From Streptomyces griseicoloratus (GTDB taxonomy: Bacteria; Actinomycetota; Actinomycetes; Streptomycetales; Streptomycetaceae): DNA of 64,000 nucleotides. Where the stretch lies: contig NZ_JACVQF010000191.1 in assembly GCF_014534645.1 (NCBI RefSeq), forward strand, positions 62,001-126,000, read 5' to 3'. This document shows, piece by piece, positions 39,045-47,370 of this stretch. The notes beneath the pieces were generated by a model. It was not told the origin of the DNA. It did not search any database and was given only the letters and a program-made list of their open reading frames with translations. Numbering within the stretch: the first letter of the stretch is position 1; each line of letters starts with the position of its first letter. The position numbers were made by a program, and so were the translations under genes.

Positions 39045-40549
39045 GCGGGCGCTCCCGGTGGAATGAAGGGCAGTCCTTGCGGCGCGCCGGACTCGATGAG
39101 CCGCCACAGCGCGTCGGTGTCCGCGTGCTGTTCGATCAGGTCGCCGAGCCGGTCGAGCTGCTCCTCGCGCAGCGCGGCGAACGAGGTGCCGGGAGCCGGC
39201 ACGAAGCGGCGGCCCGCGGCGGCGGCCACCTCGCGCAGGAAGGCCCGCCGGAAGCCGTCCGACTCCAGCGAACCGTGCCAGTGCGTGCCCCAGGTCTGGC
39301 CGACCCGGCAGCCGTCCAGGAAGGCTTCCCCGCCCAGGACCTCGGCGACCCCGTGGTGGATCTCGTAGCCCTCGACGCGCTCGCCGAGGGCCTCGCCGAC
39401 GGGCCGGGTCAGGGTCTTCTCACGGGCGAACCGCACCCGCACGGGCAGCAGGCCGAGCCCGTCGACGTGCCCGCGGCGGCTCTCGACGTCGTCCTCGATG
39501 TGCTCGCCGAGCAGCTGGAAGCCGCCGCAGACGCCGAGTACGGGCCGGCCGTCGGCGGCCCTGCGCGCGATCGCGTCGGCCAGCCCCCGCTCCCGCAGCC
39601 ACTCCAGCGCCCGGACCGTCCCCCGCGTCCCCGGCACCACCACGAGATCCGCGTCGGCCAGCTCCTCCGGCCGGTCCACGAACCGCACCACGACACCCGG
39701 CTCGGCGGCCAGCGCGTCCACGTCCGTGAAGTTGGACATCAGCGGGACGGCGCAGACGGCGACCCGGAGCACGTCCTCGCCGACGGGCGGCGCGACCACC
39801 GACTCCCGGACGGCACCGCGCAGCGACACCCGCAGCCCGTCCTCCTCGTCGATGCCGAGGCCGTGCCGGAAGGGCAGGACGCCGTACGTCCGCCGCCCGG
39901 TCAGCCCGTGCAGCATGTCGATCCCGGGTTCCAGCAGTGACACGTCCCCGCGGAACTTGTTGACCAGGAACCCGGCGACCAGTGCCTGGTCCTCGGGCGA
40001 CAGCAGCGCCACCGTCCCGAAGAACGAGGCGAACACGCCCCCGCGGTCGATGTCGCCGACCACCAGGACGGGGAGCCGGGCGCCCCGGGCGATCCCCATG
40101 TTCACGATGTCGGTCCGGCGCAGGTTGATCTCGGCCGGGCTGCCCGCCCCCTCGCAGATCACCGCGTCGTACGTGCCGCGCAGCTCGGCCAGGCAGTCGA
40201 GCACCGTGCCGAGCAACCGCTGCTGCCGCCCGCCGTGGTAGCCGCGGGCGCTCAGCTCGCCCACCGGCTTGCCCAGCAGCACGACCTGGCTGCTCTGCTC
40301 GCCGCCCGGCTTGAGCAGCACCGGGTTCATCAGCGCGGTCGGCTCGACGCGGCACGCCTGTGCCTGCATGGCCTGCGCCCGCCCGATCTCGGCGCCCTCG
40401 CGGGTCACGAAGGAGTTGAGGGACATGTTCTGCGCCTTGAAGGGCGCCACCTTGACGCCCTGCCGCACCAGCCACCGGCAGATCCCGGCGGTGACGACGC
40501 TCTTGCCCGCGTCGGAGGTGGTGCCGGCGACGAGGAGACCACCGTTCAT
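39041..40549 (-). CDS. cobQ: Cobyric acid synthase CobQ
   Basis: A 502-residue amidotransferase that amidates the b, d, e and g side chains of adenosylcobyrinate diamide. The ATP loop GTTSDAGKS lies at residues 9-17, and the glutaminase domain carries the catalytic Cys in [10 protein letters not shown]; the final His motif EIHHGV is present. ATG at 40549 overlaps the cobD stop by four bases. Standard length and no anomalies. Confidence 0.96.
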
Positions 40550-41514
40550 GACGTACGTCCTCTCTTCCCGTTCCGGGCCGCGGTGCCCGCGAGCAGCCGC
40601 GCGCCTGCGCACACGCCCAGCGCGAGCCAGCTCACACGCCGGGAGAGCCGTACGGCCCGGTCGATGTCGTCGACGCGGACGGCGCGCCCCGCCGCCGCGC
40701 CCAGCACGGGCCGGTGCTCCACCCGCCCGCCGTAGGAGAGCGTTCCGCCGAGCCGGACGCCCAGGGCGCCCGCGAACGACGCCTCCACCGGCCCGGCGTT
40801 GGGGCTCGGGTGCTTCGCGGCGTCGGCCCGCCAGGCCCGTACGGCACCCCGGGGGCTGTCTCCGGCCGCGGCGGCCAGGACGGCGGTGAGCCGCGCGCCC
40901 GGCCAGCCCGCGACGTCGTCGAGGCGGGCGGAGGCCCAGCCGTAGCGCCGGTGCCGGGGCGACTTGTGGCCGACCATGGCGTCCAGGGTGTTCACGGCGC
41001 GGAAGCCGAGCAGCCCCGGCACACCGCCCACGGCACCCCACACCAGGGCGCCCACGACCGCGTCGGAGGTGTTCTCGGCGACGGACTCCACGACCGCCCG
41101 GGCGATGCCGTCGGCGTCCAGCGCCTGCGGGTCCCGCCCGCACAGGTGCGGCAGCCGTTCCCGGGCGGCCTCGACGTCCCCGGCGCGAAGCGCCCGGCCG
41201 ATGGCGCGGGCCTCGCGGGCGAGCGAGGTACCGCCGACGACGGACCAGGTGGCGGCGGCGGTCAGCGCGACGGAGGCGGCGGGGGAGGGGCGCACGGCGC
41301 GGGCGGCGACGGCCCCGACGGCGACGGCGCCACCGGCGCACACGGCGGTGTGCAGCGCGCCCCAGCCCCGGTGGTCACGCCACAGCACCCGTTCCACGGC
41401 ACCGGCGGCACGGCCGAACGCGGCGACCGGGTGTCCGCGGCGCGGATCGCCGAGGAGGAGGTCACCGAGGAGGCCGGCGGCGGCGCCGTACGCGAAGACG
41501 CGTTCGGCACGCAT
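40546..41514 (-). CDS. cobD: Adenosylcobinamide-phosphate synthase CobD (CbiB)
   Basis: A 322-residue membrane protein with about four helices that joins aminopropanol (phosphate) to adenosylcobyric acid. Conserved: [15 protein letters not shown] near residue 19, [18 protein letters not shown] and [22 protein letters not shown]. It is the first gene after the cobalamin riboswitch and therefore heads the operon. The aminopropanol supplier CobC is encoded at the other end of the cluster. Confidence 0.95.
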   Translation of the reverse strand: MRAERVFAYGAAAGLLGDLLLGDPRRGHPVAAFGRAAGAVERVLWRDHRGWGALHTAVCAGGAVAVGAVAARAVRPSPAASVALTAAATWSVVGGTSLAREARAIGRALRAGDVEAARERLPHLCGRDPQALDADGIARAVVESVAENTSDAVVGALVWGAVGGVPGLLGFRAVNTLDAMVGHKSPRHRRYGWASARLDDVAGWPGARLTAVLAAAAGDSPRGAVRAWRADAAKHPSPNAGPVEASFAGALGVRLGGTLSYGGRVEHRPVLGAAAGRAVRVDDIDRAVRLSRRVSWLALGVCAGARLLAGTAARNGKRGRTS

Positions 41515-41619
41515 GGGAGCTCAGCCGGTCACGCGGTCAGGGAGGAACCTGTCACGGAACGTCGTTCGGCAGCCGAGCATCGCGTTATGTCCTCACTCAG
41601 GGTGTCCACGCCCTGGTTC

Positions 41620-41728
41620 GACGAGACCGGCGGTGAGAGTTCCTGGCTCCCGGGGTCTGACCCCCGGTCACAGTGGCGGGACCGCGCCGGATTCGCACCG
41701 GGCTTCCTCTCCTGCCGCCGTACATGGC
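41620..41728 (-). promoter_or_regulatory. Cobalamin riboswitch
   Basis: On the minus strand the leader contains GCCCGGTGCGAATCCGG and CCCGCCACTGTGACCGG, with the B12 box GAGCCAGGAACTCTC at its 3' end, in the order of the cobalamin aptamer. Closing helices pair GGCGG with CCGCC and GAGAG with CTCTC. It lies about 105 bases before the cobD start and should turn off the downstream genes when adenosylcobalamin is bound. I cannot tell whether control is at transcription or translation. The boundaries are approximate. Confidence 0.9.
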
Positions 41729-41734
41729 TCCGGA

Positions 41735-41764
41735 AGTCCACCACGGCCCGCGAACACCCGTCAA
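41735..41764 (-). promoter_or_regulatory. Candidate promoter of the cobalamin operon
   Basis: On the minus strand TTGACG (41759-41764) and TGGACT (41735-41740) are spaced by 18 bp, placing the start near 41728, exactly where the riboswitch aptamer begins. The -35 is part of a perfect inverted repeat GTCAAC-N5-GTTGAC, which could be an operator. Confidence 0.55.
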
Positions 41765-41811
41765 CTTGCCGTTGACCTGCGAGGGGGGAGTGTGCGGAGG
41801 CCCACAAGGAA

Positions 41812-41847
41812 GCGGGGTGCGGGACGGTGTTCCGTCCCGCACCCCGC
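41812..41847 (-). terminator. Terminator of the pit operon
   Basis: A perfect 16-bp stem (41812-41827 with 41832-41847) around TGTT, 24 bases after the stop codon at 41872. It isolates the pit genes from the cobalamin promoter. Confidence 0.85.
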
Positions 41848-41871
41848 GGATGTCCGTGTGCCGTCGCCCGG

Positions 41872-42093
41872 TCAGGCGACGATCAGGTAGATCCCGTACG
41901 CCACCGCCGCCGCGCAGGCCGCGAAGCAGGCGTACGCGCCGGTGACCGCGAGCGCGGCGGAGCCGCCCTGGGCGGCGGCCCGCTCCTGGCGGGAGAGGCC
42001 GGCGATGCCGAGGGTGAACAGGGCCACCAGGCCGACGGTGACCACGAGGCTGACCCCGAAGACGGAGCCGAGGGCTGCCCAGTCGATCTTCAT
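41872..42093 (-). CDS. Small two-helix membrane protein next to Pit
   Basis: A 73-residue protein with two transmembrane helices (about 10-32 and 47-70) and a short basic loop (RQERAAAQ). No domain is recognised. It starts at ATG 42093 after an AAGGAAG site, 34 bp past the pit gene on the same strand, so they are likely co-transcribed; a role in phosphate transport or assembly of the transporter is inferred from position. Confidence 0.8.
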   Translation of the reverse strand: MKIDWAALGSVFGVSLVVTVGLVALFTLGIAGLSRQERAAAQGGSAALAVTGAYACFAACAAAVAYGIYLIVA

Positions 42094-42127
42094 GCTGGTT
42101 CTCTTCCTTCGTACCCGGGGCGCGGGC

Positions 42128-43384
42128 TCAGACGGTGGTGGCGGCCGACGGGGCCTTGGCGTCGTCGGGTGCGGAGGCCGGGGCCGGGACGGTGGCCGTC
42201 AGCTCCTCGGTGGTGCCCGCCGGGGGCGGGGTCACGGCGGCGATCGCGGTGGTGACCACGCCGGCCGGCTCCGTCTCAGGCGTGTCGTCGCCGTTGACGT
42301 TGGTGTGGTCGACGACCTCGCGGCGGGAGATCTTCCAGATCGCGGCGCTGGAGGCGACCAGGAAGACCGCGACGAGCGCCGTGCCCCAGTCGCCGAAGCC
42401 GCAGATCCACTCGGCGATCGCGGCGACCAGCGCCGCGGCCGGCAGGGTCAGACCCCAGGCGACGAACATCCGGGTGGCCGTGGACCAGCGGACCACGCCG
42501 CCCTTGCGGCCGAGGCCCGCGCCCATCACGGCACCGGAGACCGAGTGCGTGGTGGAGAGGGAGAAACCGAGGTGGGAGGAGGCCAGGATGACCGTGGCGG
42601 CGCTGGTCTGGGCGGCGAAGCCCTGCTGCGGCTGGAGGTCGGTCAGGCCCTTGCCCATGGTGCGGATGATGCGCCAGCCGCCGAGGTAGGTGCCGAGCGC
42701 GATGGCGAGGCCCGCGGACAGGATGACCCACATGGGCGGGTCGGAGTCGGGGGCGAGGGCGCCGCCGGCGACCAGGGCGAGGGTGATGATGCCCATCGTC
42801 TTCTGGGCGTCGTTGGTGCCGTGGGCCAGCGAGACGAGCCCGGCGGAGGCGATCTGCCCGGCGCGGTAGCCCTTCGCGGCGGCCTTGCCGTCGGCCTTGC
42901 GGCCGAGCGTGTACGTCAGCCGGGAGGCGAGCATCGCCGCGACGCCGGCGACGATCGGGGCGGCGATCGCCGGGAGGAGCACCTTGGTGACGAGCACGTC
43001 ACCGTGGACGGCGCCGACGCCGGCCGAGGCTATGGCGGCGCCGATCAGGCCGCCCATGAGGGCGTGCGAGGAGCTGGACGGCAGACCGACCAGCCAGGTG
43101 AGCAGGTTCCAGAGGATCGCGCCGACCAGGGCGGCGAAGATGACCTCGGGACGGATGCCGGTCTCGTCGACGAGACCCTTGGAGATCGTGTTGGCGACCT
43201 CCACCGAGAGGAAGGCGCCGACAAGGTTCAGGACGGCGGACATGGCCACCGCCACCTTGGGCTTGAGCGCACCGGTCGAAATGGTCGTTGCCATCGCGTT
43301 CGCGGTGTCGTGGAAACCGTTCGTGAAATCGAACGCGAGTGCGGTTACCACCACAATCGCGAGGATCAGCGAGAAGCTTTCCAT
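42128..43384 (-). CDS. pit: Low-affinity inorganic phosphate transporter Pit
   Basis: A 418-residue transporter with about ten helices. The two PiT signature repeats are visible: DFTNGFHDTANAMATTI near the N-terminus and LAHGTNDAQKTMG in the middle, with GLPSSSSHALMGG and STTHSVSGAVMGAG as the inverted-repeat partners. It carries metal-phosphate across the cytoplasmic membrane by proton symport. The C-terminal 60 residues are a flexible Pro/Thr tail. A two-unit PHO box lies 48 bp before the start, so PhoP control is likely. Confidence 0.93.
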   Translation of the reverse strand: MESFSLILAIVVVTALAFDFTNGFHDTANAMATTISTGALKPKVAVAMSAVLNLVGAFLSVEVANTISKGLVDETGIRPEVIFAALVGAILWNLLTWLVGLPSSSSHALMGGLIGAAIASAGVGAVHGDVLVTKVLLPAIAAPIVAGVAAMLASRLTYTLGRKADGKAAAKGYRAGQIASAGLVSLAHGTNDAQKTMGIITLALVAGGALAPDSDPPMWVILSAGLAIALGTYLGGWRIIRTMGKGLTDLQPQQGFAAQTSAATVILASSHLGFSLSTTHSVSGAVMGAGLGRKGGVVRWSTATRMFVAWGLTLPAAALVAAIAEWICGFGDWGTALVAVFLVASSAAIWKISRREVVDHTNVNGDDTPETEPAGVVTTAIAAVTPPPAGTTEELTATVPAPASAPDDAKAPSAATTV

Positions 43385-43431
43385 TTACCCAGGCAATCGT
43401 TCGAGGTCATTGGCTGGACGAACGTAGGTAA

Positions 43432-43453
43432 CCAGGGTGAACGGAAGGTGAAC
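43432..43453 (-). promoter_or_regulatory. PHO box (PhoP operator) before pit
   Basis: On the minus strand two adjacent 11-bp direct repeat units read GTTCACCTTCC and GTTCACCCTGG, matching the streptomycete PhoP unit GTTCACCnnnn. Two further, weaker units (starting TTACC and CGTCC) follow in phase. Confidence 0.8.
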
Positions 43454-43568
43454 TGGGAGGGGCTTGGCGATGGCCGGAAGCGGGGTCGCCGCCCCCGTAT
43501 GTCGCGCTCCGTTTCCGGCCGTCGCGCTGCGTCTCCGGCGGGGCCCCGAAACCCGGCCCGGGACCGGG

Positions 43569-44324
43569 TCAGGCGCCCCGGGCGAACCTCCGCAGCCGGT
43601 CCGGCGACCCGTTGAAGAGATTCTGGTCACCCGGCAGGCTGCCCGCGTTGTCGTACTGCCAGAAGGTCCAGGCCGACCAGCCGGCCGGCAGCTCCCCCGG
43701 GGCGGACGCGTCGTAGCGGGCGATCCACAGGGCGTGATCCGCGGCGAAGGCGCGGCTGCCGCCGGTGCAGGTGTTCCACCAGTGCGTCGTGGTGTAGATC
43801 ACCGGGCGGCGGCCCGTGAGCCGTTTCACCTCGTCGCTGAACGACCGTATCCAGCCGGTCATGGCCGTTCCGCTCAGGCCGTAGCACTTCCGCTTCTTGT
43901 CGTACGGGTTGTACTCGATGTCGAGCGCGGGCGGCAGCGTCCGGCCGTCCGCGGTCCAGCCGCCGCCGTTGCGGACGAAGTGGCGGGCCTGCGTCCGGCC
44001 CGGCGACCTGTCCGGCAGGGCGAAGTGGTACGCGCCGCGGATCAGCCCCGCCTCGCGCGAGTCGGTGTACTGCCGGCCGAAGTACGGGTTGCGGTAGGTG
44101 TGGGACTCGGTGGCCTTGACGTAGACGAATGTCGCGCCCCGGGCCTTCGCGCGGCGGAAGTCGACGGTCTTCTGGTGGGACGAGACGTCGTGCCCCTGGG
44201 GCCGGCCGCCCGCCGCCGAGGCGGCCGGTGCCTCGGCGAGCGCGGTTCCCCCGAGTGCGAGTGCCGCCGCCAGGGCCGCGACGAGGTGGCCGCGACGGCG
44301 GGACGGTATGTGATCACTGGCCAT
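43569..44324 (-). CDS. Secreted GH25 lysozyme (muramidase)
   Basis: A 251-residue exported muramidase: signal peptide about 1-37 with a basic start and Ala-rich core, then a GH25 domain from 42. GHDVSSHQ has the N-terminal catalytic Asp and ALDIEYN the DxE acidic pair; GAYHFALP, RPVIYTTTHWW and WTFWQYDNAG are family segments. It hydrolyses the MurNAc-GlcNAc bond of peptidoglycan. Start ATG 44324 follows GGGGGAAAG. It is divergent from an aldolase gene. Confidence 0.93.
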   Translation of the reverse strand: MASDHIPSRRRGHLVAALAAALALGGTALAEAPAASAAGGRPQGHDVSSHQKTVDFRRAKARGATFVYVKATESHTYRNPYFGRQYTDSREAGLIRGAYHFALPDRSPGRTQARHFVRNGGGWTADGRTLPPALDIEYNPYDKKRKCYGLSGTAMTGWIRSFSDEVKRLTGRRPVIYTTTHWWNTCTGGSRAFAADHALWIARYDASAPGELPAGWSAWTFWQYDNAGSLPGDQNLFNGSPDRLRRFARGA

Positions 44325-44599
44325 GCTTTCCCCCGGAATGATCCCCCAAAATGGCAACGTGCATGACAAAACGAGCCGGAGGGAGCGTATCGGAAGATCC
44401 TTGAACGCTCATCGATCTCCGGCCAAGGAGCGGACGAGGGGTGAAATATGGCGATACGCCCCCTGCCGGAGCCGGGGCTTCCGGCCTACAGTGCGCCCGC
44501 CCGGCGGCACCTCCGCCCCGTGGCTGGCAGGATCGCCGCACGGCCGGGCAGTGCCGGGACGGCGGGGGCGCACGGGGCGCCCGGGAGAAGGGAGAGGTC

Positions 44600-45271
44600 G
44601 TGGAGGAGTCGCGGGGGAGGCGTGTGCGCGACGAGGAGGCGCGGGCCTGGGAGGCGCTCGTGGCGACGGCCCGGCGCACGGTGTCCGACGGGCTGGTGGT
44701 CGGCACGTCCGGCAACGTCTCGGTGCGCGTCGGCGACACGGTGCTGGTCACCCCGTCGGGCGTGCCCTACGACCGGCTGGGCGCCGACGACGTGACCGCG
44801 GTCGATCTCGACGGACGGCAGGTGGCCGGCGTGCTGGTGCCGACCAGCGAACTGCCCATGCATCTCGCCGTGTACCGCACCACCGACGCCCGCGCCGTCG
44901 TCCACACCCACGCCGTGCACGCGACCGCCGTCTCGACGCTCGTCCGTGAGCTCCCGCTGGTCCACTACATGGCCGCCGCGCTCGGCGGTCCTGTCCGGGT
45001 TGCCCCCTATGCGGCATACGGCAGTGACGAGTTGGCCGAGAACATGCTCCAGGCCCTCGCCGGCCGCTCCGGCTGCCTCCTGCAGAACCACGGCACCCTC
45101 ACCCACGGCGCCTCCCTCGACCAGGCCCTGGACCGCACCGCCCAGCTGGAGTGGATGTGCCGCCTGTGGCTGACGGCCTCCTCGGTACCGGGCCTCACCC
45201 CGTCGCTGCTGACGGAGGAACAACTGGCAGAGGTCACGGCCCGGCTCCGCGGCTACGGCCAACCGCACTGA
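44600..45271 (+). CDS. Class II aldolase (L-fuculose-phosphate aldolase-like)
   Basis: A 223-residue zinc aldolase of the class II/adducin family, splitting a sugar phosphate to dihydroxyacetone phosphate and an aldehyde. GTSGNVSVRVGD is the phosphate-binding loop; the catalytic and metal region has PTSELPMH, VVHTHAVHATA with two zinc His, and LLQNHGTLTHG with the third. GTG at 44600 was chosen because AGGGAGAGG lies just before it; upstream in-frame extensions have none. The natural substrate is not decided. Confidence 0.88.
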   Translation: MEESRGRRVRDEEARAWEALVATARRTVSDGLVVGTSGNVSVRVGDTVLVTPSGVPYDRLGADDVTAVDLDGRQVAGVLVPTSELPMHLAVYRTTDARAVVHTHAVHATAVSTLVRELPLVHYMAAALGGPVRVAPYAAYGSDELAENMLQALAGRSGCLLQNHGTLTHGASLDQALDRTAQLEWMCRLWLTASSVPGLTPSLLTEEQLAEVTARLRGYGQPH

Positions 45272-45344
45272 CCGGCCACCCACCCCACCCCGCCGCCGGC
45301 CGCCCTCCGGACAGACCATGCAGCAGAGCCCCGGACACCGGCGC

Positions 45345-45830
45345 CGACACGCGACTACCACCCGCTGCCGGGCCGACCGGTTCCGCCGGAGGGGCTGATA
45401 CGGGCGCAGCGCCGGACGGCCAGGTGCCGGCGGTGCGCGGCTGCCACCTGCTGTCGGGCGCAACCGTATTGCTCCCGACGGTGCGGTTGCGGGCCGCAGC
45501 GTCCGGGGCGCCGGTCCTGGCGCCGGCGGCGGTGCGCGGGTGCCGCCCGCTGCCGGGCCGGCTGGTTCCGCCCGACGGGCTGGGTGCAGTGCCGGGTCGC
45601 GGGGCGGCTAGGTGCCGGTGGTGCGTGGCTGCCGCCTGGTGTCGGGCGTAATCGATTCCCCGCGACGGGCGGATGCGGCGCGGTGTCCGGGGCGCCGGTC
45701 CTGGCGCCGGCGGCGGCGCGCGGGTGCCGCCCGCTGCCGGGCCGGCCGGTTTGCGCCCGGCGGGCTGATGCGGGCGAGGAGTCCCGGACTCCGGCGGCGC
45801 GCCGCCGCCTGTGGCCCGCCGCCGGGTGTC
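45345..45830 (+). repeat. Degenerate tandem repeat, about 94-bp units in 187-bp dimers
   Basis: Units start near 45345, 45432, 45531, 45620 and 45715. Units of 87-99 bp alternate between two types, so type A and type B recur with a period of about 185-188 bp. Type A starts GGTGCGCGGCTGCC and contains CTGTCGGGCG; type B contains CGCTGCCGGGCC. The tract fills much of the 816-bp gap between genes at 45272-46087, which shows no convincing gene. Related units recur at 52770. Confidence 0.75.
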
Positions 45831-46087
45831 ATCGGGTCGTCCGGATGGGCCGGGCCGGCTTCCGCTCGGCCGGTGTCGTCGGCGGACGTTCGCCTGCTCG
45901 GTGAGTACGGGGACGGACCGTTCGGCCGAGCGTGCGTGCCCCCGGAACCGGAGGCTGCGGGGAAGACGGGAAGCGGGCCCCGCCCGACCGGGCGCCGTCG
46001 GGGCGGGCGGGTCTCCGTCCGGACCCGGTGTCACCCCCGGTCGCCCGCCCACTGGCCGCCCCCGCACTCGACCAGGACACTGGCCCC

Positions 46088-47212
46088 ATGCGCACTGTCA
46101 CAGCAACGGCCGCCGCCGTCGGCGCAGCCCTGGCAGCCGGCGCTGCAAGCGTCGCCGCCGGCCGGCTCGCCGGCGACGCCGCGCTCAAGGCGTCCCCCGG
46201 CCGGCCCCTGCCCACCGAACCCCGGCTCACCGTGCACGGCACCGCCGCCGGGCAGATCACCCTCACCCGGGACCTGGCCGCGCTGCGCCCAGGCCGCTAC
46301 GGGCTCTCCGGCGACGGCTCCCACGCGATCGTCGGCCCCGTCCTGAGCGCCCCGCAGCAGTCGGCCGACACCGTCGTACGCCGCCTGGAGGCCGTCACCC
46401 ACGGCACCTTCGCCGCCGGCGACCGGGCGTGGCTCACCCCGAACCTCTACGTCGGCACCCCGCGCACCGCCCTCGGCCTGGACCACGTCGACGTGGAGAT
46501 CCCCGGCGAGCTCGGACCGCTCCCGGCCTGGTTCCTGCCCGGCGCCCGCAGCACCTGGATCATCGCCGTGCACGGCCTGGCCGCGACCCGCGAACACGCC
46601 ATGAACCTGATGGTCCCCCTGAACCGCCGGCACCTCCCCGTGCTGGCCCTCGCCTACCGGGGCGACCAGGGCGCCCCCCGCTCGCCGGACGGCCTGCAGC
46701 ACTTCGGCGAGACGGAGTGGCCCGACGTGGACGCCGCCGTCCGCTACGCCCTCGACCACGGCGCCCGTCACGTCGTCCTGCTCGGCTGGTCCACCGGGGC
46801 CACCATGGCCCTGCGCACCGCCGCCCTCTCGGAGGTCCGCAACCGCATCGCCGGCCTCGTCCTGGACTCCCCGGTACTCAACTGGGAGGCCACCCTCCGC
46901 GCCCTGGCCGCCGCCCGGCGCACCCCCGGCGCACTCCTGCCGCTCGCCGTCCGCGCCGCCCAGGGCCGCGCCGGACTGCACGCCGACCGCGAGGACGGCA
47001 CCGGCGACCGCTACCGCCCGAAGATCCCGACCCTGGTCTTCCACGGCCCGGACGACGAGGTGGCGCCCTGGCGGTACTCCCGCCACCTCGCCGACACCGA
47101 CCGCCTCGTCGCCCTGCACCCGGTCGAGGGAGCCCCGCACTCCGCCATGTGGAACGCCGACCCGGACCGCTACGAGGAGACCCTGCGCCGCTTCCTGACC
47201 CCGCTGGTGTGA
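46088..47212 (+). CDS. Alpha/beta hydrolase, signal-anchored
   Basis: A 374-residue alpha/beta hydrolase. An N-terminal Ala-rich hydrophobic stretch (about 1-30) may be a signal or anchor. The catalytic triad is visible: nucleophile Ser in LGWSTGATMAL, Asp in HGPDDEVAPW and His in GAPHSAMW; the oxyanion region is AVHGLAATREH. This resembles bacterial esterase/acyl-hydrolase proteins with a DUF-type N-terminal domain of about 120 residues. The substrate is unknown. It starts at ATG 46088 after the repeat-rich gap. Confidence 0.85.
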   Translation: MRTVTATAAAVGAALAAGAASVAAGRLAGDAALKASPGRPLPTEPRLTVHGTAAGQITLTRDLAALRPGRYGLSGDGSHAIVGPVLSAPQQSADTVVRRLEAVTHGTFAAGDRAWLTPNLYVGTPRTALGLDHVDVEIPGELGPLPAWFLPGARSTWIIAVHGLAATREHAMNLMVPLNRRHLPVLALAYRGDQGAPRSPDGLQHFGETEWPDVDAAVRYALDHGARHVVLLGWSTGATMALRTAALSEVRNRIAGLVLDSPVLNWEATLRALAAARRTPGALLPLAVRAAQGRAGLHADREDGTGDRYRPKIPTLVFHGPDDEVAPWRYSRHLADTDRLVALHPVEGAPHSAMWNADPDRYEETLRRFLTPLV

Positions 47213-47370
47213 CCCCCGCCCGAACCCGCGCCGCCGGTTCCGTTTCGCGGCCGGACCGATGGCCTGATCCGATGCCCGGACAGCCCGCCGGGCCTCCTCG
47301 CCCACCGCCCACGCCGCCCGTCATGTCATTCCGTTTGGGTTTTCGGACCGTCAACCGGAAGACTGCACCC

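Noticed and set aside
41600-41640. tRNA-like GGTTCGA segment
   Set aside because: There is no cloverleaf or acceptor stem around it; it lies in the riboswitch leader.
41529-41842. Small open frames in the cobD leader
   Set aside because: They cover the cobalamin aptamer and its promoter; a structured RNA explains the sequence.
45345-45830. CRISPR array
   Set aside because: Repeat units are long (87-99 bp), degenerate and contiguous without unique spacers, and no cas genes are nearby.
45272-46067. Minus-strand open frames in the repeat-rich gaps at 45.3-46.1 and 52.6-53 kb
   Set aside because: Their Arg/Ala/Pro-rich peptides are similar because the DNA repeats, not because of protein conservation; no ribosome sites.
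45811-47212. Plus-strand frame running through the repeat tract and the hydrolase gene into 48774
   Set aside because: The N-terminal part is an Arg/Pro-rich translation of GC-rich DNA in the wrong frame for the alpha/beta hydrolase; only the part from 47371 is a gene.
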